Shown in pieces: positions 1 to 8,779 of a stretch of 64,000 nucleotides of DNA. The DNA comes from Phaeobacter sp. 22II1-1F12B. Its GTDB lineage: Bacteria; Pseudomonadota; Alphaproteobacteria; Rhodobacterales; Rhodobacteraceae. The stretch lies in assembly GCF_002210165.1 (NCBI RefSeq), contig NZ_AQQP01000006.1:1-64000 (forward strand), in the 5' to 3' direction. A model generated the notes under the pieces. That model saw only the letters and a program-made list of their open reading frames with translations. It was not told the DNA's origin and ran no database searches. The translations under genes were made by a program, and so were the position numbers. Position 1 is the stretch's first letter. Each line of letters starts with the position of its first letter.

Positions 1-287
1 CTTAGCATCGGAGCCAACACAAGTTTAGACGGCCGCCCCCGGAGGTTTACCATGCTGTTGAAAAACACGTCGGAGCTTTTCTGCCCTAAGGGGCCGCGCG
101 GCGGCCGTCGGGGCATCTCCTGCATCCGTGACACGCGCACGTTTGTCTTTCTCAGCCAGTGACCGTTATCGGGACCGTCTCGGGGTTGAGTTTTGCCAAC
201 TTCCGAAGGTGCCTGACGTCAGCGCCAATGGGACAGTTTAGGGCGATTTGATAAGAGAGGGTTTCCGGCACATCTAACCACCAAGGA
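1..287. other. Left-edge region without a clear gene
   Basis: I see no recognisable gene here. A 36-codon frame at 52-162 on the plus strand has a good GGAGG ribosome-binding site six bases before its ATG, but its peptide resembles nothing I know and it ends at once. It could be a leader peptide or chance. The 5' neighbour lies outside the window. Confidence 0.4.
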
Positions 288-293
288 GTGGAG

Positions 294-500
294 ATGAGAC
301 AGGAACCCGGAACCAAACAGAGCCAGGGTGAGAAGGTCGTCGCGGAAATTCGGGATGAGATTTCGACAACCGACGTCACCGCCACCGAGATTAAAATCAT
401 CGAGGTCAAAAATAAAAAAGTGACCTTAAAGAATTGGACTGTGCGCGGAACAATAAAATCCGAAACTCGGATAGGACCATGGCTTTATCCCAAATTATAA
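294..500 (+). CDS. Small hypothetical protein, possible BON-domain remnant
   Basis: This 68-residue frame starts at ATG 294, with AGGAG five bases upstream; GTG 288 is an alternative start. Its middle (VTATEIKIIEVKNKKVTL) resembles the first helix and strand of a BON domain, which usually reads as a helix followed by a short valine-rich strand, a glycine turn and VTL(S/T)GTV. The second half of the domain is absent, and the frame stops in unrelated sequence, so it may be decayed. BON domains bind phospholipid or peptidoglycan in periplasmic stress proteins, but there is no signal peptide here. The similarity is judged by eye and is weak; the frame may simply be non-coding. Confidence 0.3.
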   Translation: MRQEPGTKQSQGEKVVAEIRDEISTTDVTATEIKIIEVKNKKVTLKNWTVRGTIKSETRIGPWLYPKL

Positions 501-575
501 AAGCCTATTCGGACTTGCGGTGTGTGACGAGGCTGATTTGTATCGCGCGCATCCTGCGAAACGCTGTGTATCAAT

Positions 576-866
576 CTACAGTTCCGCCACGACCTCACCC
601 TTCATCTCGCCAGTAAGTCGCGAGAAATCCTCCGTATGGAGCTTGCTACGCACCTCGTCGATGGCATGCTGGGCTGCGTTGCGCGTAGCCTCATCCGGCC
701 ACTCACTGATCGCAGCACTTGTACGGGCGCTGGTCCGCACCACTGTCACCCGTGTTGCCCCCAATTCCTTCAGCGCAGGCATACGCTTCTCACGTATCGT
801 TCGCAGGTTGGTCTCGTAGTCCGATCCGTCTGCGATTTCCCAGGTGGTGATCGTCACATAGCCCAT
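576..866 (-). CDS. Dimeric alpha/beta-barrel (ABM-like) protein
   Basis: A 96-residue cytoplasmic protein. I chose ATG 866 (MGYVTITTWE) because GGGAGGAAA lies just before it; an upstream in-frame start at 938 has no such site. The pattern of an opening strand (YVTITTWEI), a long helix with basic residues, a strand (ATRVTVVRTS), and a WPDEATRNAAQ helix is typical of small ferredoxin-like dimeric barrels such as antibiotic-biosynthesis-monooxygenase or stress-responsive A/B-barrel proteins. No catalytic residue can be named, and these folds serve many roles, including heme degradation, quinone oxidation and pure structure. It stands alone, facing away from tRNA-Thr. Coding status is fairly sure; function is unknown. 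Confidence 0.6.
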   Translation of the reverse strand: MGYVTITTWEIADGSDYETNLRTIREKRMPALKELGATRVTVVRTSARTSAAISEWPDEATRNAAQHAIDEVRSKLHTEDFSRLTGEMKGEVVAEL

Positions 867-1306
867 GGTTTCCTCCCTCGCTGACATGGGCCGCCCCTGC
901 ACTGGGTTAGCACAGATGACCCGACTAGATGATAGCAAATTCCGCCTGCAAAAGCACGTAGAGTGACCTTTCGCCCTCCTGACCTCGACAGTAGTTTGTG
1001 TAGGCCGTTCCGCTTAGATAGCCGGAAGACCGTCTAAGTCGCAGCCGAGTCGAATCAGACCGTTGCGATGATCTATTCCCCATGTAGCGAGTTTTCGGCA
1101 CAAGTATGATACGTTGTGATCGTAGACTTGCTAAACACCAGCAAACTTTGCTTGTCGTCAAGGTCCGTGGCGAGCCCCAACGCTTCACTTTCCTCAGAAG
1201 CGCGCCAATCTGGAAAACCAGGCGATGCAAAGGTGGACAAAAAGGTGGATGAGTGCGACCCAGCCATACGCAAAGTCTTGATTTATAACGGTAAAACCGG
1301 ATTCTA
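867..1306. other. Intergenic, no gene seen
   Basis: About 440 bases between the barrel protein and tRNA-Thr. Overlapping short frames occur on both strands, but none has a ribosome-binding site or a recognisable product. The only structured element is a 12-bp-spaced duplicated motif at 1230-1249, listed separately. Confidence 0.5.
1230..1249 (+). repeat. Duplicated AAGGTGGA motif beside tRNA-Thr
   Basis: AAGGTGGA occurs at 1230-1237 and again at 1242-1249, a 12-base offset, 58 bases beyond the 3' end of tRNA-Thr. Closely spaced direct repeats at this place resemble the arm-type sites left by tyrosine recombinases that integrate at tRNA 3' ends. No integrase gene is present, so this is an inference. 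Confidence 0.35.
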
Positions 1307-1381
<75 letters not shown>

Positions 1382-1465
1382 GCCGTGGGCGGCTGATTAG
1401 ACGCAAACCGCGCGTGGTGCAAGGGCAATCTGGACGCTTTTTTATAGCTGGGATAGAGAAGGTTC

Positions 1466-1636
1466 ATGGCAAGAAAATCACCCTCCTCTCCCGACCGGAA
1501 CGCGGCATCATCCCGCGAGGATCGCCTTAAGGCTGCACTGAAGGCAAACTTGGCTCGACGCAAAAGCCAGGCAAAGGCACGAACGCAGTCACGGGATGAG
1601 GAAAATGGCGAACCGGGCGTAACAAAAAAGGACTGA
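1466..1636 (+). CDS. Small basic protein upstream of murA
   Basis: A 56-residue, strongly basic protein (core [19 protein letters not shown]) with GAGAAGG before its ATG and only five bases between its stop and murA. I recall a short Lys/Arg/Ala-rich frame of this type preceding murA in Rhodobacterales, which supports it as a real gene. No domain is recognised; the helix-forming basic centre and polar ends would suit nucleic-acid or ribosome binding, but that is a guess. It is probably co-transcribed with murA. Confidence 0.7.
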   Translation: MARKSPSSPDRNAASSREDRLKAALKANLARRKSQAKARTQSRDEENGEPGVTKKD

Positions 1637-1641
1637 GGCGG

Positions 1642-2910
1642 ATGGATACAATTTTCGTAACGGGCAACGGCCCCCTTTTCGGCCAGATCCCGATTGCAGG
1701 TGCCAAGAACGCCTGCCTGACTTTGATGCCGGCGACTCTGCTAAGCGATGAACCGCTGACCCTGACAAATGCACCGCGTCTGAGCGATATCCGCACCATG
1801 ACCGCGCTGCTGACCTCGCTTGGCGCAGAGGTTTCGTCATTGCAGGACGGCAAGGTCCTTGCGCTCTCGAGCCATGCGATCGGGAATCACACGGCAGATT
1901 ATGACATCGTTCGCAAAATGCGGGCGTCGATTCTGGTTCTTGGACCAATGCTTGCCCGGGACGGCCATGCCATCGTTTCGTTGCCCGGCGGCTGCGCCAT
2001 TGGCGCGCGTCCGGTCGATCTGCATCTCAGGGCGATGGAAGCACTCGGCGCAGAGATGGATCTGCGCGACGGCTATGTGCATGCCAAAGCGCCCGGCGGG
2101 CTCAAGGGCGGTATCGTCGAATTCCCTTTTGTGTCGGTTGGCGCGACGGAAAACGTCCTTATGGCAGCGACACTTGCCAAAGGGACCACCGTCATCAAAC
2201 GCGCTGCTCGCGAACCTGAAATTGTCGATCTCGCCCACTGCCTTCGCAAGATGGGCGCCCAGATCGATGGCGAAGGGACCGATACGATCACGGTACAGGG
2301 CGTCGATAAGCTGCGCGGCGCGACCCATCCTGTCGTCACCGACCGAATCGAACTGGGCACCTACATGCTCGCCCCCGCGATCTGCGGCGGTGAGGTCGAA
2401 CTGCTGGGTGGACGTCGCGATCTCGTCGGCGCATTCTGCGACAAGCTCGACGAAGCGGGCGTGGACGTTCAGGAAACGGATAACGGTTTGATGGTCAAGC
2501 GACGCAGCGATCACATCAAAGCCGTCGACGTCGCGACAGAACCCTATCCCGGCTTTCCGACGGACCTGCAAGCGCAGATGATGGCGCTCCTCTGCACGGC
2601 CGACGGCGTCAGCGTTCTGGAAGAAAAGATCTTTGAAAACCGGTTCATGCATGCGCCCGAGCTTACCCGGATGGGCGCTCAGATCGACGTTCAGGGCGGC
2701 ACCGCCACTGTGACCGGCGTGAAGAAACTCAAGGGAGCGCCAGTCATGGCAACCGATCTGCGCGCAAGCGTTTCGCTGATTCTGGCGGGTCTCGCCGCCG
2801 AAGGCGCCACCAAGGTCAGCCGGGTTTATCACCTAGACCGGGGTTATGAGCATGTTGTCGGCAAACTGAAGGGCGTGGGTGCGAATATCGAACGTGTGTC
2901 GGGCCAATGA
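1642..2910 (+). CDS. murA: UDP-N-acetylglucosamine 1-carboxyvinyltransferase
   Basis: MurA transfers enolpyruvate from PEP to UDP-GlcNAc, the first committed step of peptidoglycan precursor synthesis, in the cytosol. The 422-residue length is normal. The catalytic cysteine lies in [16 protein letters not shown] (Cys118), the residue attacked by fosfomycin; some bacteria have Asp here, but this protein keeps Cys. Early landmarks are [15 protein letters not shown] (substrate Lys/Asn pair near residue 20) and, later, [17 protein letters not shown] and [12 protein letters not shown], all MurA signatures. The start is ATG 1642, five bases after the small basic gene. The stop overlaps the next gene by four bases (ATGA), so the two are translationally coupled. 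Confidence 0.98.
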   Translation: MDTIFVTGNGPLFGQIPIAGAKNACLTLMPATLLSDEPLTLTNAPRLSDIRTMTALLTSLGAEVSSLQDGKVLALSSHAIGNHTADYDIVRKMRASILVLGPMLARDGHAIVSLPGGCAIGARPVDLHLRAMEALGAEMDLRDGYVHAKAPGGLKGGIVEFPFVSVGATENVLMAATLAKGTTVIKRAAREPEIVDLAHCLRKMGAQIDGEGTDTITVQGVDKLRGATHPVVTDRIELGTYMLAPAICGGEVELLGGRRDLVGAFCDKLDEAGVDVQETDNGLMVKRRSDHIKAVDVATEPYPGFPTDLQAQMMALLCTADGVSVLEEKIFENRFMHAPELTRMGAQIDVQGGTATVTGVKKLKGAPVMATDLRASVSLILAGLAAEGATKVSRVYHLDRGYEHVVGKLKGVGANIERVSGQ

Positions 2911-3386
2911 GCAGCGACGCCACCTTTGAAGAAGGCCGGGAATTGCCCCTGAACCTCGGCGCGATGGATGCAGAAGATCTCAAGGTCATCTCCGCACTGG
3001 CACAGGATGCAGTCGTTCCGGTAACCGAGATGTCGTGGCGGCGAAATGAGCGGCGCTTTGCCCTGTTGCTGAACCGGTTCCGCTGGGAAGATCGCGAACG
3101 CGCATCGCTTCGGAATCGTCCGGTCGAGCGCGTTCAGTCCGTGCTTTCCATTGAAAACGCGCTCAAGGTCTCGGCGCAGGGCGTTGATCGCAATGACAAG
3201 GATGTCATCCTCTCGCTGCTCGATATCTCCTATCACCCCGGCGAGGACGAAGGCGGATCCGTGCATTTGACGTTGGCAGGCGATGGCGCCATCGAGATCC
3301 AGATCGAAGCGCTGGAAGTGCGTCTGAAGGATGTCACCCGCCCCTACAGGGCCCCGTCTGGCATGGTGCCCGATCACGGGGATTGA
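2907..3386 (+). CDS. DUF2948 family protein
   Basis: A 159-residue soluble protein starting in a four-base overlap with murA. It carries the features of DUF2948: an early [28 protein letters not shown], then [13 protein letters not shown], and a late [21 protein letters not shown]. The family is restricted mainly to alphaproteobacteria and has no assigned function. Its fixed place between murA and hisD is lineage synteny and suggests a housekeeping role, but not which one. No membrane segment or signal peptide is seen. Confidence 0.9.
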   Translation: MSSDATFEEGRELPLNLGAMDAEDLKVISALAQDAVVPVTEMSWRRNERRFALLLNRFRWEDRERASLRNRPVERVQSVLSIENALKVSAQGVDRNDKDVILSLLDISYHPGEDEGGSVHLTLAGDGAIEIQIEALEVRLKDVTRPYRAPSGMVPDHGD

Positions 3387-3587
3387 ACACGTTTCAAGGC
3401 GCTGAAAGGCCGGGTTCACCTCTCTGGATCGACGAGCAACCCGGTAAACCCCAAGGGAAGACGCGAAACCATCTCCCTTTGCCTCAACAGCGAGCGTAAG
3501 CGACAATTGCCAGCCTGACCTTCCTGAACACGCCTTGTGCTTGAGACACCATGCCGACCCTTGTATGAGCGAGAAAAAGGAACGCCC

Positions 3588-4889
3588 ATGCCAGTCTTTC
3601 TCGATACGAAATCTGCTGATTTTGCCGCGCAATTCGATGCGCTTCTGTCCGCGAAAAGAGAAGACAGCCCGGATGTGGATGAGGTCGTGGCAAATATCAT
3701 CGCCGATGTTCGCGCCCGAGGCGATGCGGCATTGATAGAGCTGACGGCCAAATTCGACCGCCTTCAGCTGACACCCGAGACGCTAGCCATCAGCGCGGAA
3801 ACCGTGGATCAGGCGATTGCCGAAGTCTCGGAAGAAGAACGGGACGCGCTGGAACTCGCTGCGGATCGTATTCGCGCCTATCACGTCCGCCAAATGCCCT
3901 CGGATCAAAGCTGGACCGATCCCGAAGGCGCGACGCTCGGCTGGCGTTGGTCAGCCGTCTCGGCAGCCGGTCTCTATGTCCCCGGCGGCATTGCCTCCTA
4001 CCCGTCTTCCGTCCTGATGAACGCGATTCCGGCAAAGGTCGCCGGTGTCGAACGGCTGGCAATCGTCGTACCCAGTCCCGATGGCGTTTTGAACCCGCTC
4101 GTCCTCCTTGCCGCGCGGCTGGCTGGCGTGGATGAAATCTACCGCATCGGAGGCGCACAGGCGATTGCGGCGCTTGCCTACGGAACTGAGACCATTGCCC
4201 CGGTGGACAAGATTACCGGTCCGGGCAACGCTTATGTCGCAGCCGCAAAACGGCGCGTCTTCGGCAAAGTGGGCATAGACATGATTGCCGGACCTTCCGA
4301 AATTCTGGTGATTGCGGACAAGGATAACGATCCGGACTGGATCGCGCTGGACCTGCTGAGCCAAGCCGAACACGACGAAAGCGCGCAATCGATCCTCATC
4401 ACCGATGCCCCGGAGTTTGCAAATGCCGTGGCCGCAGCTGTGGAAAAACGGCTCGAAACACTGGAAAGGCGCTCGGTCGCTGCAGCAAGCTGGCGCGATT
4501 TCGGCGCGGTGATCACGGTCCGTGATCTCGATGAAGCTGCTGAACTTTCCAACAGGATCGCTCCGGAGCACCTCGAACTCTGCGTGGCCGACCCCCAAGC
4601 CCTGTCGGAAAAGACCGTTCATGCGGGCGCGCTGTTTCTCGGTCAGTGGACACCCGAAGCGATCGGAGATTACGTCGGTGGTCCCAACCATGTCCTGCCC
4701 ACGGCAAGGTCCGCGCGTTTCTCATCGGGCCTTTCCGTAATGGATTTCCTGAAACGGACGACCATCGCCCAGATGACCCCTGCCGCCCTGCGCGCGATTG
4801 GTCCTTCTGCCGAACGTCTCGCGATTTCCGAAAGCCTGCAGGCACACGGGTTATCGGTACGGGCACGGCTGGACAAGCTGAACGACTGA
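3588..4889 (+). CDS. hisD: Histidinol dehydrogenase
   Basis: HisD catalyses the last two steps of histidine synthesis, oxidising L-histidinol to L-histidine with two NAD+. At 433 residues it has the family length. Recognised blocks are YVPGGIASYPSSVLMNAIPA (NAD site), GGAQAIAALAYGT, KITGPGNAYVAAAK, GIDMIAGPSEILVIAD, the zinc/catalytic segment DLLSQAEHDE, and the late APEHLELC and VGGPNHVLPT. The start is ATG 3588 with AAAAGGA upstream; an in-frame codon at 3537 would add 17 non-homologous residues. It lies 200 bases after the DUF2948 gene, so it may have its own promoter. No other his gene is in the window. Confidence 0.98.
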   Translation: MPVFLDTKSADFAAQFDALLSAKREDSPDVDEVVANIIADVRARGDAALIELTAKFDRLQLTPETLAISAETVDQAIAEVSEEERDALELAADRIRAYHVRQMPSDQSWTDPEGATLGWRWSAVSAAGLYVPGGIASYPSSVLMNAIPAKVAGVERLAIVVPSPDGVLNPLVLLAARLAGVDEIYRIGGAQAIAALAYGTETIAPVDKITGPGNAYVAAAKRRVFGKVGIDMIAGPSEILVIADKDNDPDWIALDLLSQAEHDESAQSILITDAPEFANAVAAAVEKRLETLERRSVAAASWRDFGAVITVRDLDEAAELSNRIAPEHLELCVADPQALSEKTVHAGALFLGQWTPEAIGDYVGGPNHVLPTARSARFSSGLSVMDFLKRTTIAQMTPAALRAIGPSAERLAISESLQAHGLSVRARLDKLND

Positions 4890-4977
4890 TTGAAACGGAC
4901 AGTGGGCGCTCTGCCCATTGCCGCAATGCGGCGACTACGCTACTCCTTTTGACGGTAAAGTTAGCGAGATGTCAGTC

Positions 4978-5457
4978 ATGTCACGTATTGCAGAGATCAA
5001 TTTGGACGACGCGGGCCTTCCGCCTCCGACTCCGGAAATCGAGCAGGAGCGTAAAGTCGCCATTTTCGATCTGCTCGAAGACAACCAATTCGTCCTGCCC
5101 TCCCGGGAGGGACGGGATGTCCCCCCCGGCCCTTACAAGCTGAATCTGGCAATCCGCGAAAAACGTCTGGTTTTTGATGTCGAAACGCCTGAGGATCAGA
5201 AAGCGGCAGAATTTCATCTGTCGCTTGGCCCCTTCCGGCAGGTGGTGAAAGACTATTTCCAGATTTGCGAAAGTTACTTCAATGCGGTCAAAACCCTGCC
5301 CCCAAGCCAGATCGAAACCATCGACATGGCGCGCCGGGGCATTCACAACGAAGGCAGTCGGGTGCTGCGTGAACGGCTGGAAGGTAAGGTCTCGGTCGAT
5401 GAAGACACCGCCCGCCGGTTGTTCACTCTGATCTGCGTTCTGCATTTCGGGGGATGA
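4978..5457 (+). CDS. UPF0262 family protein
   Basis: A 159-residue cytoplasmic protein of the alphaproteobacterial UPF0262 family. Typical blocks are QERKVAIFDLLEDNQF near the N-terminus, PYKLNLAIREKRLVFDV, and the late DMARRGIHNEGSRVLRERL. ATG 4978 gives the usual family length and places AGCGAG nine bases upstream; ATG 4969 is an in-frame alternative. Function is unknown. It follows hisD and directly precedes the phosphatase gene, one base apart, so the pair is very likely co-transcribed. Confidence 0.92.
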   Translation: MSRIAEINLDDAGLPPPTPEIEQERKVAIFDLLEDNQFVLPSREGRDVPPGPYKLNLAIREKRLVFDVETPEDQKAAEFHLSLGPFRQVVKDYFQICESYFNAVKTLPPSQIETIDMARRGIHNEGSRVLRERLEGKVSVDEDTARRLFTLICVLHFGG

Positions 5458-5458
5458 T

Positions 5459-5920
5459 TTGATCCAACCGCTCCCGCAATCAATCCTGTTCTGCTGCGAT
5501 CATAACGCAGTACGTTCACCGATGGCCGAGGCCATCACCAAAAAGTTTTACGGGATGTCGACCTATGTCCAATCGGTCGGAGTCAGAAACGATCTCGAAA
5601 TCGACGGTTTCGCCATCGCGGTCTGTCAGGAGCTGAATGTAGAACTGTCACGCCACCGCTCGCGCTCTTTCGACGAGATGGAGCGACTTGGCGATGACCT
5701 CAGCAGTTTCGATCTCGTGGTTGCGCTATCCGACGCCAGCTATGCGCGGGCCATTGAACTGACACGCTGCTTTCACGTCGAAGTCGAACATTGGCCGATA
5801 CACGATCCGACCGGTCAGGGTGAATTTCGCGCCGACCGTTTGAACAGCTACCGCAAGACCCGCGATCAGATCATCGAACGTTTGAAAGCGCATTGGGGCG
5901 AGCCGACGCAGGTGCAATAA
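5459..5920 (+). CDS. Low-molecular-weight protein phosphatase-like protein
   Basis: A 153-residue member of the low-molecular-weight tyrosine phosphatase / arsenate reductase fold. The P-loop C-x5-R is present near the N-terminus (CDHNAVRS, Cys13 to Arg19), and the general-acid segment near the C-terminus reads HWPIHDPTGQG with an Asp-Pro, as in phosphatases. The proximity to UPF0262 and infA is conserved in Rhodobacterales. The start is TTG 5459, because no ATG or GTG lies in frame before the P-loop. Arsenate reductase activity would need further cysteines that I do not see, so phosphatase is preferred; the substrate is unknown. Confidence 0.85.
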   Translation: MIQPLPQSILFCCDHNAVRSPMAEAITKKFYGMSTYVQSVGVRNDLEIDGFAIAVCQELNVELSRHRSRSFDEMERLGDDLSSFDLVVALSDASYARAIELTRCFHVEVEHWPIHDPTGQGEFRADRLNSYRKTRDQIIERLKAHWGEPTQVQ

Positions 5921-5999
5921 GCTCGCCAGAGAAGGCTTGCATTTTCCCTATTGCCGGGTCTTTCTGCGCGTCGAAACCTTCATCACCCGGGGCCGACAC

Positions 6000-6389
6000 A
6001 TGCATATCGTTCAACGCTACTTCGACGCTTTCAATGCTGGCGATACGGCCACGATGCTCGACTGCCTGACGGATGACGTGGCGCATCACGTGAACGAAGG
6101 CAATATCCGCACCGGCAAGGAAAAGTTCTCGGAATTCTGCGACCACATGAGCCGCTGCTACAAGGAAAACCTGACGGATATGGTCGTTTTCGATGGTGCC
6201 GAAGGCACGCGTGCAGCGGCGGAATACATCGTGAACGGGACATACCTGCAAACCGACAGCGGCCTGCCCGAAGCCAAAGGCCAAACCTATCGCCTGCCCG
6301 CAGGATCCTTTTTTGATCTGCGCGACGGCAAGATTGCCCGCGTCACAACCTACTACAACCTCGCAGACTGGGTCGCTCAGGTATCGTGA
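6000..6389 (+). CDS. SnoaL-like / NTF2-fold protein
   Basis: A 129-residue single-domain protein with the NTF2/SnoaL pattern: N-terminal helix (QRYFDAFNAGDTATMLDCL), then TDDVAHHVNEG and a C-terminal strand pair ending FDLRDGKIARVTTYYNLADW. The family comprises ketosteroid-isomerase-like enzymes, hydratases and non-catalytic binders. ATG 6000 is chosen because it gives the whole domain; its ribosome-binding site is weak. It shares a four-base overlap (GTGA) with the acetyltransferase gene, so the two are coupled. The substrate cannot be inferred. Confidence 0.8.
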   Translation: MHIVQRYFDAFNAGDTATMLDCLTDDVAHHVNEGNIRTGKEKFSEFCDHMSRCYKENLTDMVVFDGAEGTRAAAEYIVNGTYLQTDSGLPEAKGQTYRLPAGSFFDLRDGKIARVTTYYNLADWVAQVS

Positions 6390-6973
6390 TCGAAACCCGG
6401 CTTCTCACTGGTTCTGACCTCGACGCAGCGCTCGACGCGGTTGCCGCTTTGCGGATCAGCGTCTTCCGCGACTGGCCCTACCTTTACGATGGCGACCTCG
6501 CGTATGAGAGGAATTATCTCGAAGCCTACCGGGCATCCGATAGGGCCGCAGTCGTGGGGGCTTTTGACGGCGACAAGTTGGTTGGTGCGGCTACTGGCAC
6601 CCCCCTGTCCGACCATGCCGACGAATTCGGCGCGGCCTTTGAAGGCAGCGGCATCGACATATCCAAGGTCTTCTATTGCGCCGAATCGGTATTGCTGCCC
6701 GCCTATCGCGGTCAGGGCGTCGGGCACCGGTTTTTCGACCTGCGCGAATCCCACGCCCGCAGCCATGGTTTCAAGCAAAGCGCCTTCTGCGCCGTGATCC
6801 GTCCGCAAGACCATCCTACCCGACCAGCCGCCTATGCACCGCTGGATCCTTTCTGGAAATCTCGCGGGTACAGGCCCTTGCCCGGAGCAATCGCCTCCTT
6901 CGCGTGGAAGGACGTGGGCGACACCGAAGAAACCAGTAAAGAAATGCAGTTCTGGTTGAAATCCGATCTCTGA
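6386..6973 (+). CDS. GNAT family N-acetyltransferase
   Basis: A 195-residue GNAT-fold protein starting at GTG 6386 inside the stop of the preceding gene. The acetyl-CoA pyrophosphate loop is YRGQGVGHRFFDLRESHA, preceded by the strand FYCAESVLLPA and the earlier strand GAFDGDKLVGAATG. These enzymes acetylate amines, antibiotics or protein N-termini; the acceptor is not evident. The C-terminus FWKSRGYRPLPGAIASFAWKD is typical of small-molecule-type members. It is followed 37 bases later by a nitrilase-family gene on the same strand, so the three genes 6000-7889 may form one transcript. Confidence 0.85.
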   Translation: MIETRLLTGSDLDAALDAVAALRISVFRDWPYLYDGDLAYERNYLEAYRASDRAAVVGAFDGDKLVGAATGTPLSDHADEFGAAFEGSGIDISKVFYCAESVLLPAYRGQGVGHRFFDLRESHARSHGFKQSAFCAVIRPQDHPTRPAAYAPLDPFWKSRGYRPLPGAIASFAWKDVGDTEETSKEMQFWLKSDL

Positions 6974-7010
6974 TTTGCCCAGAATAGGCCACACCTTACA
7001 GGACGCCCCC

Positions 7011-7889
7011 ATGAAAATCGCTACCTCCGCCTACCCTCTCGACTTCTTCGAAAACTGGTCGCAATACGAAGACAAGCTTTCGTCCTGGGTGGCCGAGGCT
7101 GCGGGCAATGGCGCAGATCTGTTAGTTTTTCCCGAATACGCAGCCATGGAACTGGCCACTCTCGCGGGCGCAGACATCGCAGCCGATCTGGAAAAATCGC
7201 TCTTCGCCGTGTCCGAACGCATGGAAGACGTGCAGGCGCTGCACAAGAAACTCGCGGCACAGTACGGAGTCTATATTCTGGGCGCCTCCGGCCCGGTGGA
7301 ACAGGCGTCCGGTCGTCCGGTCAATCGCGCTTATTTTTACTCGCCCAGCGGCGAGGTCGACTTTCAGGACAAGCAGATCATGACGATGTTCGAACGGGAT
7401 CCCTGGGACATCGCACCTGCCAACCCCCTGAAACTGTTTAACACATCGCTGGGCAAGATCGCTGTCCTCATCTGTTACGACAGCGAATACCCGCTTTTGT
7501 GCCGCGCCGTCTCGGATGCCGACCTCATCCTCGTGCCCTCCTGCACTGAAACGCTCGCCGGCTATTGGCGCGTACGTATCGGCGCAATGGCGCGGGCGTT
7601 GGAAAACCAGTGTGTGTCGGCCATGTCCTCTATCGTGGGCCGCGCTGAGTGGTCCGAGGCGGTCGACAACGGGCACGGTGCGGGCGGCGTATTCGGCCCG
7701 CCGGATACCGGCTTTCCGGAAACCGGCATCCTCGCCGAAGGCAAGCTGAATGAGCCCGGCTGGACCTATGCCGAATTCGATCCTGCCGCCGTCGCACATG
7801 TCCGAAAGGACGGGATCGTGCGCAATCGCAGCCACTGGGATGAGCAGGATGACCGTACGAAATCGGTAACTTTTGTGGAATTGGGTTGA
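7011..7889 (+). CDS. Carbon-nitrogen hydrolase (nitrilase superfamily)
   Basis: A 292-residue nitrilase-superfamily hydrolase with a complete Glu-Lys-Cys triad: Glu42 in LLVFPEYAAMEL, Lys121 in FQDKQIMTMFER, and Cys155 in IAVLICYDSEYPLLCR. Members cleave C-N bonds of amides, N-carbamoyl amines or nitriles in the cytosol. Its neighbour order (GNAT then C-N hydrolase) recurs in Roseobacters and could mean that acetylation and amide hydrolysis act on related amines, but this is inference. The start is ATG 7011, in frame with the whole N-terminal strand; an in-frame codon at 6975 would add 12 residues without homology. Confidence 0.9.
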   Translation: MKIATSAYPLDFFENWSQYEDKLSSWVAEAAGNGADLLVFPEYAAMELATLAGADIAADLEKSLFAVSERMEDVQALHKKLAAQYGVYILGASGPVEQASGRPVNRAYFYSPSGEVDFQDKQIMTMFERDPWDIAPANPLKLFNTSLGKIAVLICYDSEYPLLCRAVSDADLILVPSCTETLAGYWRVRIGAMARALENQCVSAMSSIVGRAEWSEAVDNGHGAGGVFGPPDTGFPETGILAEGKLNEPGWTYAEFDPAAVAHVRKDGIVRNRSHWDEQDDRTKSVTFVELG

Positions 7890-7971
7890 TTGCGCCTTGA
7901 AAAAAGGCCCGAAGAGGATCATTTAAGCGCACGGTCCGCAACTTGGCGGACACCATTGCAATGGAGACAAC

Positions 7972-8190
7972 ATGGCCAAGGAAGACACTCTCGAATTCCC
8001 CGGCGTCGTGAAGGAACTCCTGCCCAATGCGACGTTTCGGGTCGAACTTGAGAATGGCCATGAAATCATCGCACATACGGCAGGCAAGATGCGCAAGAAC
8101 CGCATCCGTGTTCTGGCTGGCGACAAGGTTCAAGTCGAAATGACGCCCTACGATCTGACCAAGGGTCGGATCAACTACCGCTTCAAGTAA
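7972..8190 (+). CDS. infA: Translation initiation factor IF-1
   Basis: IF-1 is the 72-residue OB-fold factor that occupies the ribosomal A site during initiation. This protein has the exact family length and the standard run [58 protein letters not shown] ribosome-binding site precedes ATG 7972. It is followed ten bases later by maf, and then by RNase E/G and yacG, the usual alphaproteobacterial order. Confidence 0.99.
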   Translation: MAKEDTLEFPGVVKELLPNATFRVELENGHEIIAHTAGKMRKNRIRVLAGDKVQVEMTPYDLTKGRINYRFK

Positions 8191-8200
8191 CGCCGCATCC

Positions 8201-8779
8201 GTGGCTTTTATTCTCGGATCCGGCAGCCCCCGGCGGCTGGACCTGTTGGCTCAGCTCGGGATAACCCCCGATGCGGTGCGACCGCCGGATATCGATGAAA
8301 CACCTCTAAAGGCTGAGAAACCGTGTACCTATTGTGCACGGATTTCATCCCAGAAAGCTCAGGCAATCTCTGCCGAACCCGATGATATCGTGCTTTGCGC
8401 TGATACCACCGTCGCGCTCGGTCGCCGCATCCTGGGCAAACCCGAAAACCGCTCGGAAGCCGAAAGCTTTCTGCGCACCCTTTCGGGTCGACGGCATCAG
8501 GTCATCACGTCGGTCACCCTGCGAAAGAACGACAGATTCTGGCAAAAGAACGTGACCAGTCAGGTCAAGATGAAGCGCTTGTCGGACCCCGAACTGACCC
8601 GCTATCTTGATAGCAATGACTGGCAGGGTAAGGCGGGCGGTTACGGTATCCAAGGACCGGCAGGTGCTTTCATTCCATGGATTTCAGGTTCTTTTACCGG
8701 CATCGTCGGCCTTCCTCTTTCCGAGACGGCGAACCTGTTGCAAGCTGCGGGCTATCCGCTCTATGGGGAAAATTCATGA
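8201..8779 (+). CDS. maf: Maf family nucleoside-triphosphate pyrophosphatase
   Basis: A 192-residue Maf-fold enzyme, which hydrolyses non-canonical or pyrimidine nucleoside triphosphates to monophosphates and is linked with restraint of septation. Signatures are [18 protein letters not shown] at the N-terminus, the catalytic base segment CADTTVALG, then [15 protein letters not shown], and [16 protein letters not shown]. The start is GTG 8201, the only one that keeps the opening strand. It overlaps the RNase gene by four bases (ATGA). Which nucleotide it prefers cannot be read with certainty from the motifs. Confidence 0.95.
   Translation: MAFILGSGSPRRLDLLAQLGITPDAVRPPDIDETPLKAEKPCTYCARISSQKAQAISAEPDDIVLCADTTVALGRRILGKPENRSEAESFLRTLSGRRHQVITSVTLRKNDRFWQKNVTSQVKMKRLSDPELTRYLDSNDWQGKAGGYGIQGPAGAFIPWISGSFTGIVGLPLSETANLLQAAGYPLYGENS

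Noticed and set aside
52-162. 36-codon frame with GGAGG ribosome-binding site at the left edge
   Set aside because: Peptide resembles nothing known and nothing follows in frame. Not called as a gene, only noted in the region entry.
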